In this document: piece after piece, positions 23,618-32,384 of the stretch
Position numbering within the stretch: the stretch's first letter is position 1
Layout: each line of letters opens with the position of its first letter
Notes under the pieces: generated by a model
Database searches by the model: none
Told to the model about the DNA's origin: nothing
Seen by the model: only the letters and a program-made list of their open reading frames with translations
Program-made: the position numbers and the translations under genes
Assembly: GCA_036389295.1 (NCBI GenBank)
Contig: DASVQB010000063.1
Location: forward strand, 1-64,000
Direction: 5' to 3'
DNA length: 64,000 nucleotides
Source of the DNA: AC-37 sp036389295
GTDB taxonomy: Bacteria; Actinomycetota; Thermoleophilia; Solirubrobacterales; Thermoleophilaceae

Positions 23618-24700
23618 ATGCGCATCGTAACCGTCATCGGCAACCGTCCGCAATTCGTGAAAGCGGCCGCCGTGTCGCGCCGGCTGCGCGAGCGCCACGA
23701 CGAGGCGATCGTCCACACCGGCCAGCACTACGACGACGAGATGTCGCGCGTGTTCTTCGACGAGCTCGCGATCCCGGCGCCGGACCGGCAGCTCGGCGTC
23801 GGGTCGGCGCCGCCCGCGGTCCAGACCGGTCGCATGCTCGAGGGGCTCACGCCCGTGCTCGGGGAGCTCGAGCCGGAGATGGTGCTGGTCTACGGCGACA
23901 CGAACTCGACGCTCGCCGGCGCCCTCGCGGCCGCGCAGGACCACGTGCCGGTCGCGCACGTCGAGGCCGGGATGAGGTCGTTCGACCGCTCGATGCCGGA
24001 GGAGCTGAACCGCGTCCTGACCGACCACGCGAGCGACCTCCTGCTCTGCTCCACCGACACCGCGGTCGAGAACCTCGCCCGCGAGGGGGTCGATCGCGGG
24101 GTGCACCTGGTGGGGGACGTGATGGCCGACATCGCCCTGGCGCTCGCCGGACGGGCGCGCGAGACCTCGCGCGCGGTCGAGGAGCACGGGCTCGAGCCCG
24201 GCGGGTACCTGTTCGCGACCGCCCACCGGGCCGGCAACGTGGACGATCCCGACCGGCTGCGGCTGCTCGTGGACCTGCTCCTGTCGCTGCCGCTGCCGGC
24301 CGTCCTCCCGCTGCACCCGCGGACGCGCGCGCGCCTGGAGGCCGCCGGGCTGCTCGACCGGCTCGGCTCGAGCGACCGGCTCCGGCTCTCGCCGCCGGTC
24401 GGGTACCTCGACGCGCTGGCTCTGGCGGGCTCGGCGCGGGCCGTCGTCACCGACTCCGGCGGGCTCCAGAAGGAGGCCTACCTGCTCGGCGTGCCCTGCG
24501 TGACCCTGCGCGACCGCACCGAGTGGGTCGAGACGGTCGACGCCGGCTGGAACGTGCTGGTCGACCTCGACCGCGAGGCCGCGCTCGCCGCGCTGGAGCG
24601 TCCGCGGCCGCCGCTGGAGGGGCGGCCGGAGCTGTACGGCGGCGGCCGGGCCGCGGAGCGGATCCGCGACGTGCTCGACTCTCAGGGCCCGTTCCGGTAG
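23618..24700 (+). CDS. wecB: UDP-N-acetylglucosamine 2-epimerase (non-hydrolysing)
   Basis: 360 residues. WecB/MnaA signatures: VIGNRPQFVKAAAVSRRL at the N-terminus, VHTGQHYDDEMSRVFF near 30, VYGDTNSTLAGALAA near 90, HVEAGMRSFDRSMPEELNR near 115, ATAHRAGNVDDPDRL near 205 and VTDSGGLQKEAYLLGVPCVT near 280. It interconverts UDP-GlcNAc and UDP-ManNAc for surface polysaccharides or teichoic-acid-like linkage units. The acetyltransferase 50 bases downstream fits surface sugar synthesis. Confidence 0.94.
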   Translation: MRIVTVIGNRPQFVKAAAVSRRLRERHDEAIVHTGQHYDDEMSRVFFDELAIPAPDRQLGVGSAPPAVQTGRMLEGLTPVLGELEPEMVLVYGDTNSTLAGALAAAQDHVPVAHVEAGMRSFDRSMPEELNRVLTDHASDLLLCSTDTAVENLAREGVDRGVHLVGDVMADIALALAGRARETSRAVEEHGLEPGGYLFATAHRAGNVDDPDRLRLLVDLLLSLPLPAVLPLHPRTRARLEAAGLLDRLGSSDRLRLSPPVGYLDALALAGSARAVVTDSGGLQKEAYLLGVPCVTLRDRTEWVETVDAGWNVLVDLDREAALAALERPRPPLEGRPELYGGGRAAERIRDVLDSQGPFR

Positions 24701-24735
24701 GCCGCGTGCGCCCGGGATCTGCCGGAACCGGCCCT

Positions 24736-24741
24736 TACACT
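24736..24741 (+). promoter_or_regulatory. -10 box TACACT, leaderless spacing
   Basis: TACACT is eight bases before GTG 24750, the same hexamer and nearly the same spacing as at hemB. There is no Shine-Dalgarno sequence, so the acetyltransferase message is probably leaderless and partly independent of wecB. Confidence 0.5.
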
Positions 24742-24749
24742 CACGCGTC

Positions 24750-25442
24750 GTGACGGCGCTGCGGCCCTCCGACCGTGCGCCCGGGCTCCTCGTGGGCGAC
24801 GGCGTCGAGCTGCCGGACGGCGTCGAGATCGGCGGCAACGTGATCGTCCACGCGGGGACCGCGATCGGGGACCGGGTGCGGATCGGCGACGGCGCGGTGC
24901 TCGGCAAGCCGCTGACGCTCGGGCCGCGGTCGCGGGCTTCGCGCGAGGAGCCGCCGCCGCTCGTGATCGGCGACGGCGCGACGATCGGCGCCGGCGCCGT
25001 GCTCGTGCGCGGGGCGGCCGTCGCCGCCGACGCGGTGATCGGCGATCAGGCCCACGTGCGCGAGCGCGCGGCGGTCGGGCGCGAGTCGGTGGTCGGGCGC
25101 GGGTCCGCCGTGGACAACGACGTGCTGATCGGCGCGGGCGTGCGGATCCAGACCGGCTGCTACCTGACGGCGTTCTCGGAGGTCGAGGACGAGGTGTTCG
25201 TGGCGCCCGGCGTGACCACGCTCAACGACATGACGGCCGGGCGTCGCCCGCGCGACGAGCCGCTGCGAGGGCCGCGGCTGCGGCGGCGCTGCCGGGTGGG
25301 CGGAGGCGCCGTGGTGCTGCCGGGGGTCGAGGTCGGCGAGGAGGCGTTCGTGGCGGCCGGCGCCGTGGTCACGCGCGACGTGCCCGCGCGGACGCTCGTG
25401 ATCGGGGTCCCGGCGAGGCCCGTCCGCGAGGTCGGCGCGTGA
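24750..25442 (+). CDS. Left-handed beta-helix acyltransferase (WbbJ/WlbB-like)
   Basis: 230 residues from GTG 24750. Hexapeptide repeats run through most of the protein (VEIGGNVIVHAGTAIGDRVR, VIGDGATIGAGAVLVRGAAV, VIGDQAHVRERAAVG), ending with GAVVTRDVPARTLVIGVPAR, the C-terminal cap of sugar N- or O-acetyltransferases. Similar proteins acetylate UDP-amino sugars using acetyl-CoA. The partner wecB suggests nucleotide-sugar modification. Its stop overlaps the next gene's GTG. Confidence 0.87.
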   Translation: MTALRPSDRAPGLLVGDGVELPDGVEIGGNVIVHAGTAIGDRVRIGDGAVLGKPLTLGPRSRASREEPPPLVIGDGATIGAGAVLVRGAAVAADAVIGDQAHVRERAAVGRESVVGRGSAVDNDVLIGAGVRIQTGCYLTAFSEVEDEVFVAPGVTTLNDMTAGRRPRDEPLRGPRLRRRCRVGGGAVVLPGVEVGEEAFVAAGAVVTRDVPARTLVIGVPARPVREVGA

Positions 25443-26176
25443 AGCTCGTCCCAGCCCGCAGCCCGAACGCCCGGGACCTCGTCTCGCGCCGGCGGGCGAG
25501 CGCCCTGCTCCGCCGCCGGGTCGCGGGCGCGGCGCTCCGGTCCGAGGGCTGGGTCTGGCGCCCGGACACGCGCACCGTCGCGCTCGGCACGCTCGCCGCC
25601 GCGACAACGCTGGCGGTCTTCGTCGTCGAGGTCGGCCGGATCTGGCGGCGCGGCTCGGCGCCGCTCCCGAGCGAGACCGACGAGCTGCTCCCGGCCGCCC
25701 AGGAGGCGGTCACGGAGACCGTCGAGGTCGCGGTCGCCGGCTACCAGGACGTCTCGACGCGCGAGAACGCGACGTTCAACCTGCTCACGTCGTTCGTGCT
25801 GACGTTCGTCGGGATCCGGACGATCACGTGGTTCATGCGCGGCCGCGACCACGTGGGCCCGTTCCGCGACATCGTCGTCGGCCGCCGGCACATCCACCAC
25901 TACGTGCCGGGGATCGTGCTGGCGTTCGGGTCGGGCGCCGTGGCGATCCTCACCCGCAACGAGGACATCGAGCCGCGGCTGGCGCTCGTGTTCGGGGCGG
26001 GCATGGCGCTCACGCTCGACGAGTCCGCGCTGCTCCTCGAGCTCGAGGACGTGTACTGGAGCCCCGAGGGGGTGCTGAGCGTGCAGATATCGCTCGCGGC
26101 GACCGCGCTGATCGGCGCGGTGTCGCTCGCCGTGCGGTTCATCCGCCGCGGCGAGCAGATCGTGCTGGAGCCCTAG
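25439..26176 (+). CDS. Integral membrane protein with HIHH motif, function unknown
   Basis: 245 residues from GTG 25439. A basic N-terminus precedes four or five hydrophobic segments: TLAAATTLAVFVVEVGRIW, FNLLTSFVLTFVGIRTITWF, IVLAFGSGAVAIL and IALAATALIGAVSLAVRF-like. Between them lies GRRHIHHYVPGIVLAFG, a conserved-looking His cluster at the membrane edge, and LTLDESALLLELEDVYW. The His/Asp/Glu set could bind metal, but no catalytic family is recognised. Overlap with the acetyltransferase stop implies co-expression; it ends on the purA stop (convergent). Confidence 0.75.
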   Translation: MKLVPARSPNARDLVSRRRASALLRRRVAGAALRSEGWVWRPDTRTVALGTLAAATTLAVFVVEVGRIWRRGSAPLPSETDELLPAAQEAVTETVEVAVAGYQDVSTRENATFNLLTSFVLTFVGIRTITWFMRGRDHVGPFRDIVVGRRHIHHYVPGIVLAFGSGAVAILTRNEDIEPRLALVFGAGMALTLDESALLLELEDVYWSPEGVLSVQISLAATALIGAVSLAVRFIRRGEQIVLEP

Positions 26177-27501
26177 CTCGCCGGCGCCGGCGCGTCCTCG
26201 GGCGCCGGCAGCAGGTGCGGCGCGGCGCCGGTGCGGATCACCTGGTCGCGTCCCGGCCCGACGCCGACGAGCACGATCGGCACGCCCAGCCGCTCGCCGA
26301 CGAAGTCGAGGTAGTCGCGTGCCTGCTGTGGTAGGTCGGCGATCGTGCGGGCGCCCGAGATCGGCTCGTGCCAGCCGGGCAGCTCGACGACGTCGGCCGT
26401 GGCCTTGTGGACGATCGACTGGTGGTAGGGGAACTCGTCGAAGCTCGCCCCCTCCGGACCGAGGTATCGCACGGCGACGCCGAGCGGGTCGATCCCGGTG
26501 AGCGCGTCGAGTTTGGTCAGCGCGATGCCGGTGAGGCCGTTGAGGCGGACCGCGTAGCGGAGCGCGACGAGGTCGAGCCAGCCGCAGCGCCGCGCGCGGC
26601 CGGTGGTCGTGCCGAACTCGCCGCCGGCCTCGCGGATGCGGTCGCCCAGCTCGTTCTCGAGCTCCGACGGGAACGGCCCGGCGCCGACCCGCGTGGTGTA
26701 CGCCTTCGCGACCCCCCAGACCTCGTCGATGTCCTTCGGCCCCACCCCGGCCCCGACGCACGCCGCGCCGGCGACCGGGTTCGACGAGGTCACGAACGGA
26801 TAGGTGCCGTGGTCGATGTCGAGCAGGGTCCCCTGCGCGCCCTCGAAGATCACGAGCCGGTCGCGATCGAGCGCGTCCCAGACGATCCGGGTGGTGTCCG
26901 CGATGAACGGCTCGAGGCGGTGGCCGAGCGTGTGGTACTCCTCGGTCATCGCGTGGAGGTCGAGCGCCGGGTCCTTCGCGTACGGGCGCAGCGACTGGCG
27001 CTTGGGCTCCATCGCGACGTAGATCTTCTGCTTGAGGATCTTCTCGTCGAGGAGGTCCTGCATCCGGATGCCGAGCCGCGACGCCTTGTCCGCGTAGCAG
27101 GGCCCGATCCCGCGGCGGGTCGTGCCGATCTGGAGCTTGCCGAGCCGCATCTCGCCCGCCAGGTCGAGCAGCCGGTGGTAGGGCATGATCAGGTGGGCGT
27201 TGGCCGAGATCTTCAGGTTGGTCGTGTCGATCCCGCGCTGGTGGAGGCCGGCGATCTCCTCCGTGATGACCTGCGGGTCGAGCACCACTCCGTTGCCGAT
27301 CAGGCAGTGCTTGCCGGAGTAGAGGATCCCCGACGGGATCAGGTGGAGCTTGAAGACCTCGCCGTCCCTGACGATCGTGTGCCCGGCGTTGTTGCCGCCC
27401 TGGTAGCGGATCACGACGTCGGCCTGCTCGGCGAGCAGGTCCGTGATCTTCCCCTTCCCCTCGTCGCCCCACTGGGCGCCGACGACCGCCAGCCCCGGCA
27501 T
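26173..27501 (-). CDS. purA: Adenylosuccinate synthetase
   Basis: 442 residues. GTP-dependent ligation of aspartate to IMP, first committed step to AMP. Diagnostic N-terminal GAQWGDEGKGKITDLLAE (P-loop and catalytic Asp), YQGGNNAGHTIV with the catalytic His, GIGPCYADKASRLGIR near 132, EGAQGTLLDIDHGTYPFVTS near 220 and TGIALTKLDALTG near 325. Length and motifs are normal. It is the last gene of the rpsF-to-purA cluster, four bases after dnaB. Confidence 0.98.
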   Translation of the reverse strand: MPGLAVVGAQWGDEGKGKITDLLAEQADVVIRYQGGNNAGHTIVRDGEVFKLHLIPSGILYSGKHCLIGNGVVLDPQVITEEIAGLHQRGIDTTNLKISANAHLIMPYHRLLDLAGEMRLGKLQIGTTRRGIGPCYADKASRLGIRMQDLLDEKILKQKIYVAMEPKRQSLRPYAKDPALDLHAMTEEYHTLGHRLEPFIADTTRIVWDALDRDRLVIFEGAQGTLLDIDHGTYPFVTSSNPVAGAACVGAGVGPKDIDEVWGVAKAYTTRVGAGPFPSELENELGDRIREAGGEFGTTTGRARRCGWLDLVALRYAVRLNGLTGIALTKLDALTGIDPLGVAVRYLGPEGASFDEFPYHQSIVHKATADVVELPGWHEPISGARTIADLPQQARDYLDFVGERLGVPIVLVGVGPGRDQVIRTGAAPHLLPAPEDAPAPAS

Positions 27502-27505
27502 GGCG

Positions 27506-30166
27506 CTACGCCGCTTCCGCGTCGAGCGGCGGCGTGCCGTCGTCGCGACGAGTGAGGCTCATGAACTTCGGATACCGCTCGAGGAAGGTGAGCACGACGT
27601 TCCCCACCGGCCCGTTCCGGTGCTTGGCGACGATCACGTCCGCCTCGCCGGGCCGCTCGCTCTCCTCCCGAGCGTAGTACTCGTCGCGGTAGATGAACAT
27701 GACGAGGTCGGCATCCTGCTCGATCTGACCCGACTCGCGGAGGTCGGAGAGCATCGGCTTCTTGTCGGGCCGCGCCTCGACCGCTCGCGAGAGCTGGGAG
27801 ACCGCGATCACCGGGATGTCGAGCTCGCGCGCGAGGATCTTCAGCCCGCGGCTGATCTGCCCGATCTGCTCGACGCGGTTGACGTTGCTGTCCTCCGGCC
27901 GCATCAGCTGGAGGTAGTCGACGACCACGAGGCCGAGCGGGTTGCGCGAGTGCAGCCGGCGGGTCTTGGCGCGCATCTCGAGGATCCCCAGGTCGCTCGA
28001 GTCGTCGACGTAGAGCGGCGCGGCGGCCAGCATCTCGGTGGCCTGCATGACCTTCGGCCAGCGGTCGGGCTTGACGCGTCCCTTGCGGAGGTCGTCGCCG
28101 TTGAGCTTCGCCTGCGACGCGATGAACCGCTGGGCGAGCTCGGTCTCGGACATCTCGAGGCTGAACAGCGCGACCGGCTTCCCGTACTTGACGGCCGCGT
28201 TCTCGGCGATGTTGGTGACGAGGGCGCTGTTGTGGACGACGACGTCGTCCGCCACGAAGTTCTCCGTGCTCGGCACGCAGAGGTCGTAGGTCTCCTCCTC
28301 GCCGATCGGCTCGATCGAGTCGACCTCGTCCCACCATACGTGTGAGGTCGCGAGGTCCATGAGCCCCTCGTCCCCGCTCCAGTCCGCGATCTCCCAGAGC
28401 CGCGGTCGCGACAGGCCGCGGCTGCCGACGTGCCAGTTGTGGCCCGGAGGCCGGCCGGTGGCGACGCTCAGCTCGCGCATCGGCCGGGCGCCCTTGACCT
28501 CGAGGACCCGCTCCCACACCTCGGCCGGGACCGTGTCGCTGTTGGTCCGAGTGCCCGACGTCCCGAGGCCCGCGACGAGCCGGTCCACCCGGTCCCCCTT
28601 GCCCACGGCACCGACGCGGTCGCAGAAGGCCGCCAGGTCGGTCTGGCCGGTGACGATCACCTCCCGCGCGACCTTGCCGGTGCCGTCGTAGACGGGACGC
28701 CGGAGGGTGCGGATCTTCCCGACGATCCCGAGCCGGAGCAGGAGGTGCTGGACGTCGCGCGCGAGGCGTCCGCTGATCGTCGTGTAGCCGACCTGCCGCA
28801 GACGCGACGAGACGTGGACGTGGCCGTCGCAGCCGTAGAGGACCGAGAGGAATCGCGCGATCTGGTGGTCCTCCAGGCCGAAGATCTCGTCCGGCACGAA
28901 CTTGTCGGCCGAGTGCTTCCCCCAGAGCCCTTGGCGCACGAGCAGGTCCTTCAGGGGGTTGCCGCGCGAGCCGCGCCCCGCGCTGATCGTCGCCGTGCCG
29001 TTGCCCTTCGAGCCGCCGTTCAGCTCGAGCCCCATGGCCGCCGCCGCCGTGTCGACCGTGGCGAGGACCGGCGAGTCCGGGCCGTAGCAGAACCGCGGCG
29101 TCCGCTCGGTGAGGCTGCCGTTCGCTATCAGGGCGGCCAGGAGGACCACCTCGTGGTCCGGCATCTCGCGGCGCCGACCGGTGCGAGGGAGGGTCCGCGG
29201 GACGGCGAGCCGGTCGCCCGGGCCGAGCTCGTCGAGGCGGCGCCAGCCCCGCATCGTGAGGAGCGGGTGGTTGGACGTGGCATCGATGCGACGCCCCAGG
29301 CGCGTCGTGAGCCGGAAGACGGGCTTGACTCCGTTCCGCGCCGCGGCCGCGATCGGCCTCGGCCTCAGGCGCAGGTGACCGTCGAGCGAGGCGACCCAGA
29401 CCTCGTCGCCGCGCTCGTGCGCCGCGACCAGCTCGTCGATCCTGCGGCGCGCGCCGGTCCTCGGGTCGTAAACCAACGCCGACCCGCGCAGGCACTTCCC
29501 CATCGACGGCCGTGCGGCCAGGACGATCAGGTTGCCGGGCTGGAAGCCGCCCGTCAGGTCGTCGATGTCCTTGAAGCCGCTCGGCGTGCCGGTGAGGGAG
29601 ACGCCCTCGCGGGAGACGCGCTCGAGCTTCTCGAGCTCGTCGTGGAGGACGGCCTCGATCGCGCGGAGCTCGCCGCTGTGCTCGTCGTGGGCGATCCGGT
29701 AGAGCGCTGCCTCGGCCCGCTCGAGCAGCTCCCGCGGGGGGGCGGAGAAGCCGAAGACGTCGTCCTGGATCCGGCGGGTCGTCTCCAGCAGGCGGCGGAG
29801 CAGGGCGTGGTCCTTGACGATGCGCCCGTAGTGGCGGACGTTCCCCGCCGCCGGCACGAGGTTCGGGAGCGAGTGGACGTACGCGGTGCCGCCCGCCTCC
29901 TCGAGCTCGCCCGAGCGGTCGAGCTCCTCGCAGACCGTGAGCACGTCGACGGGCTCGGGGTCGGTCTTGTCCTTCAGCCGGATCATCGCCCGGAAGATCA
30001 GCCGGTGGCGCTCGCGGTAGAAGTCGTCCGGGCGCAGGGTGACGTCGATCAGCAGCCCGTCGAGCGCCTGCTCCGAGAGCAGGATCGCGCCGAGGACCGA
30101 GACCTCTGCTTCCTGGTTCTGCGGAGGGAGCTTGCCCGCCGCGTCAGGCGGAGCGGATGTGGACAC
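27506..30166 (-). CDS. dnaB: Replicative DNA helicase DnaB, intein-containing precursor
   Basis: 886 residues from GTG 30166; 464 remain after removing a 422-residue intein. N-extein (1-224) has the DnaB N-terminal domain (PPQNQEAEVSVLGAILL) and ends at ARPSMGK, the Walker A lysine. C-extein starts SALVTNIAENAAV and holds ALFSLEMSETELAQRFIA, Walker B VVVDYLQLM near 735, and AVSQLSRAVEARPDKKP. The intein thus splits the P-loop between Lys and Ser, so helicase activity requires splicing. It unwinds DNA ahead of the replisome. The gene follows rplI in the ribosomal/ssb cluster. Confidence 0.97.
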   Translation of the reverse strand: MSTSAPPDAAGKLPPQNQEAEVSVLGAILLSEQALDGLLIDVTLRPDDFYRERHRLIFRAMIRLKDKTDPEPVDVLTVCEELDRSGELEEAGGTAYVHSLPNLVPAAGNVRHYGRIVKDHALLRRLLETTRRIQDDVFGFSAPPRELLERAEAALYRIAHDEHSGELRAIEAVLHDELEKLERVSREGVSLTGTPSGFKDIDDLTGGFQPGNLIVLAARPSMGKCLRGSALVYDPRTGARRRIDELVAAHERGDEVWVASLDGHLRLRPRPIAAAARNGVKPVFRLTTRLGRRIDATSNHPLLTMRGWRRLDELGPGDRLAVPRTLPRTGRRREMPDHEVVLLAALIANGSLTERTPRFCYGPDSPVLATVDTAAAAMGLELNGGSKGNGTATISAGRGSRGNPLKDLLVRQGLWGKHSADKFVPDEIFGLEDHQIARFLSVLYGCDGHVHVSSRLRQVGYTTISGRLARDVQHLLLRLGIVGKIRTLRRPVYDGTGKVAREVIVTGQTDLAAFCDRVGAVGKGDRVDRLVAGLGTSGTRTNSDTVPAEVWERVLEVKGARPMRELSVATGRPPGHNWHVGSRGLSRPRLWEIADWSGDEGLMDLATSHVWWDEVDSIEPIGEEETYDLCVPSTENFVADDVVVHNSALVTNIAENAAVKYGKPVALFSLEMSETELAQRFIASQAKLNGDDLRKGRVKPDRWPKVMQATEMLAAAPLYVDDSSDLGILEMRAKTRRLHSRNPLGLVVVDYLQLMRPEDSNVNRVEQIGQISRGLKILARELDIPVIAVSQLSRAVEARPDKKPMLSDLRESGQIEQDADLVMFIYRDEYYAREESERPGEADVIVAKHRNGPVGNVVLTFLERYPKFMSLTRRDDGTPPLDAEAA
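28229..29494 (-). mobile_element. DnaB intein (422 residues) with a degenerate LAGLIDADG endonuclease
   Basis: Residues 225-646 of the precursor. Block A begins CLRGSALVYDPRTG (Cys1), block B is DATSNHPLLT with the TxxH pair, block F is ETYDLCVPSTENFVADDVVV, and the end is His-Asn followed by extein Ser+1; all residues needed for standard class 1 splicing are present. The dodecapeptide motifs are LLAALIANGSL (intein residues 118-128) and FLSVLYGCDGHV (215-226). The first has Asn where a catalytic Asp is expected; the second keeps its Asp. The homing nuclease is therefore probably weakened or dead while splicing remains. Confidence 0.93.
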
Positions 30167-30252
30167 GGCGGATCAGGGGCCGCCGGCCGAGAGACGAGGC
30201 CTTGCCGGGGACGCGAGGGCAGAGCGGCGCCGGGATGCGACGGCTCGCGGCG

Positions 30253-30705
30253 TCATCCGGCCGCCGTGACGATGGTCTTCACGCGAGCCGTGACCTCGTC
30301 GTGGACCTCGACCTGCACCATGTGCGTGCCGGTGGTCCGGATCGGCTCCTCCAGCAGCACCTTCCGCCGGTCGAGCTTCAGGTTCCGCGCCTGGCGGATC
30401 GCGTCGACGATCTCCTGCGCCGTGACCTGCCCGAACAGCCGGCCGTCCTCGCCCGCGGGATGCGAGATCGTGAGCACTGTCCGCGACAGCAGCGCGGCGT
30501 TCTCGCGGGCCCGCTCGGCGGCCTCCAGGGCGGCCCGCTCGGCCGCCTCCATCCGCCGCTTCGCCTCGGCCAGCGCCCCCGGAGTGGCGGCGTGCGCCAG
30601 CCGTCGCGGCAGCAGGTAGTTCCGCAGGTACCCCGGCGCGACGTCGACGATCTCGCCGCGCTCGCCGAGTGCGTCCACGTCTTCGAGAAGGATCGCCTGA
30701 GCCAT
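30253..30705 (-). CDS. rplI: 50S ribosomal protein L9
   Basis: 150 residues. N-terminal rRNA-binding domain AILLEDVDALGERGEIVDVA and GYLRNYLLPRRLA, long connecting helix with Ala/Glu/Arg repeats (EAKRRMEAAERAALEAAERA), and C-terminal domain with LFGQVTAQEIVDAI. It binds 23S rRNA near the L1 stalk base. It lies between rpsR and dnaB, the canonical order. The 86 bases to dnaB hold no gene. Confidence 0.97.
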   Translation of the reverse strand: MAQAILLEDVDALGERGEIVDVAPGYLRNYLLPRRLAHAATPGALAEAKRRMEAAERAALEAAERARENAALLSRTVLTISHPAGEDGRLFGQVTAQEIVDAIRQARNLKLDRRKVLLEEPIRTTGTHMVQVEVHDEVTARVKTIVTAAG

Positions 30706-30832
30706 CAGGGGGCAGCCTCGGAGCTACGGGGCGGTCCTGATGGCGAGCACCAAGCGCGGCGAGGACGCAGGGAGCGGGCAATGCTGGGCATGCCCGCGAC
30801 CGAGGACGCAGCCACGCGCCGGTTCGCAGCCA

Positions 30833-31111
30833 TCAGCGGTCTGAGACGTAGGGAAGGAGCCCGAGCTCCCGAGCCCTCTTCACGGCCACCGCGAGCTGGC
30901 GCTGGTGCCGCCGACACGCGCCGGTGATCCGAGCCGAGCGGATCTTGCCCTTCTCGCTCATGGCGCGGCGCAGCATGCCGAAGTCCTTGTAGTCCACGAC
31001 GTCGACCTTGTCGCGGCAGAACTGGCACGGCTTCCGGCGTCCGCCGGTGGCCGGGCCCTTCCCGCGGTCCCGGCGGCGACTGGTCTGCTGTCGCCCTCGC
31101 TGCTTCGCCAT
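30833..31111 (-). CDS. rpsR: 30S ribosomal protein S18
   Basis: 92 residues. Basic N-terminal tail then KPCQFCRDKVDVVDYKDFGM, with a CxxC pair that marks the zinc-binding (C+) form of S18, and the core KIRSARITGACRRHQRQLAV ending ARELGLLPYVSD. It pairs with S6 on the platform of the small subunit, and rpsF is in the same cluster. A zinc-ligand S18 often has a zinc-free paralogue elsewhere in actinobacteria. The 127 bases to rplI hold no gene. Confidence 0.96.
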   Translation of the reverse strand: MAKQRGRQQTSRRRDRGKGPATGGRRKPCQFCRDKVDVVDYKDFGMLRRAMSEKGKIRSARITGACRRHQRQLAVAVKRARELGLLPYVSDR

Positions 31112-31201
31112 TCGCTACAGAACCACCCTCTCGTCGTTGGCAGCGGTCGAGTGTAGCCATCATCACGAGAGGCCGCGAGGACCGAGCAGGCGATGGACGC
31201 A

Positions 31202-31233
31202 GGGGCCGAGCCGTACCGGGTACGGCTAGCCCC
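31202..31233. other. Strong hairpin in the ssb-rpsR gap
   Basis: GGGGC (31202-31206) and AGCCGTA (31209-31215), loop CCGGG, then TACGGCT (31221-31227) and GCCCC (31229-31233) form a 12-pair stem with a small internal loop. It lies in the 153-base gap between ssb and rpsR. With no T tract it may be a partial terminator, an RNA-processing site or an autoregulatory site for S18/S6. Confidence 0.5.
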
Positions 31234-31264
31234 GAGGACGTGCGCATGGGAACGGTTTGCCGGC

Positions 31265-31729
31265 CTAGAACGGGATGTCGTCGTCCGACGCCGCGCCGCC
31301 GCCCGAGGGGGCCGGGGCGGGCTGGAGGTCGCTCGTGTCGGCCGGAACGTCGCTCTGCGGCGTGAACCGCCCGCCGTTCTCGCCCCCGCCGTCGCGCGAG
31401 CCGAGGAACTGCACGGAGTCGGCGACGATCTCGGTGGTCTGCCGCTTGGAGCCGTCCTGCGCCTCCCACTCGCGCCACTCGAGGCGCCCGTCGATGGCGA
31501 CCGGGCGGCCCTTCTGGAGGTACTGGGAGCAGTTCTCGCCCTGGGCGCCCCAGACGGTGACGTCGAAGTAGTTCGGCTTGTCGACCCACTGGCCGCTGGC
31601 GTCCTTGCGGCGCGTGTTGCAGGCGATCCGCAGGCTGCACACGGGCGTGCCGCTGGGGGTGGTGCGCAGCTCTGGGTCACGCGTGAGGTTGCCGGTCATC
31701 ACGACCCGGTTGATGTTCGTTGCTGCCAT
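31265..31729 (-). CDS. ssb: Single-stranded DNA-binding protein
   Basis: 154 residues. OB-fold N-terminal two-thirds: INRVVMTGNLTRDPELRTTP, VCSLRIACNTRRKDASGQWV and KPNYFDVTVWGAQGENCSQY. A Gly/Pro/Ala-rich disordered linker leads to the acidic tip DDDIPF, which docks replication and repair proteins. It lies between rpsF and rpsR as usual for this cluster. A GTGAAGTTCAC palindrome (31830-31840) sits upstream in the 186-base gap to rpsF. Confidence 0.97.
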   Translation of the reverse strand: MAATNINRVVMTGNLTRDPELRTTPSGTPVCSLRIACNTRRKDASGQWVDKPNYFDVTVWGAQGENCSQYLQKGRPVAIDGRLEWREWEAQDGSKRQTTEIVADSVQFLGSRDGGGENGGRFTPQSDVPADTSDLQPAPAPSGGGAASDDDIPF

Positions 31730-31915
31730 CTCTCGGAAGCTCCTTGCCTACTTGCTGGCTGTTCTGGACTCTCGGGCGAGGGTACATCCGGGGGCCGCCG
31801 GAACGGGCGGGCGGGCCCCATTTCGTCACGTGAAGTTCACGGACTGTGCGGGAGTTGTCACGAACGGCACGCGGCTGTGCGCGGACGCTCGGTGCGGCGG
31901 CCGGCGAGCCGGCGC

Positions 31916-32329
31916 TCAGCCGGCGTCCGGGCCGGGCTGCTCCGCGTCCGCGGCCGCGCGGGCGGCGACTCGCGTCTCGGGCGCCCGGTCGCGCGTGCGC
32001 GGCGGCTCCTGGCGGGGGCTCGGCGGCGGCGGCGAGCCGGGCTTCAGGCGGATGATCCTGTGGCGCAGCACCCCGTCGGCGATCTTGAGGCTGTGGCCGA
32101 GCCGGTCGAGCGTCTCGTTCGAGTCGGTCTCGAACTGGTAGAGGTGGTAGGCGGCCTCGGGACGGTGGTCGATCTCGAAGGCGATCCGCCGCACGCCCCA
32201 GTCGTGGTGCCCGACGACCGCGCCGCCACCGGCGTTGATCGTCGACTCGACGCCGGTGAGGATCTCGCTGCGGCGCTCCTCGGGGGCGTCGGGGTCGAGC
32301 AGGACCATGAGGTCGTAGAGCGTCGGCAC
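31916..32329 (-). CDS. rpsF: 30S ribosomal protein S6
   Basis: 137 residues from GTG 32329, which puts TLYDLMVLLDPDAPEERRSE at the N-terminus as in other S6 proteins; an earlier GTG at 32374 would add an implausible Arg/Pro tail. Core elements HHDWGVRRIAFEIDHRPEAA and YHLYQFETDSNETLDRLGHS are clear. The C-terminal 45 residues are Pro/Arg/Ala-rich and disordered, longer than in most S6. It starts the cluster; a TATCGT box about nine bases before the GTG could be its -10. Confidence 0.95.
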   Translation of the reverse strand: MPTLYDLMVLLDPDAPEERRSEILTGVESTINAGGGAVVGHHDWGVRRIAFEIDHRPEAAYHLYQFETDSNETLDRLGHSLKIADGVLRHRIIRLKPGSPPPPSPRQEPPRTRDRAPETRVAARAAADAEQPGPDAG

Positions 32330-32384
32330 GGCGCGCGGACGATAGCAACGGGGCGAATTCCGGCCGCTCGGCACTTAGGGCGGC

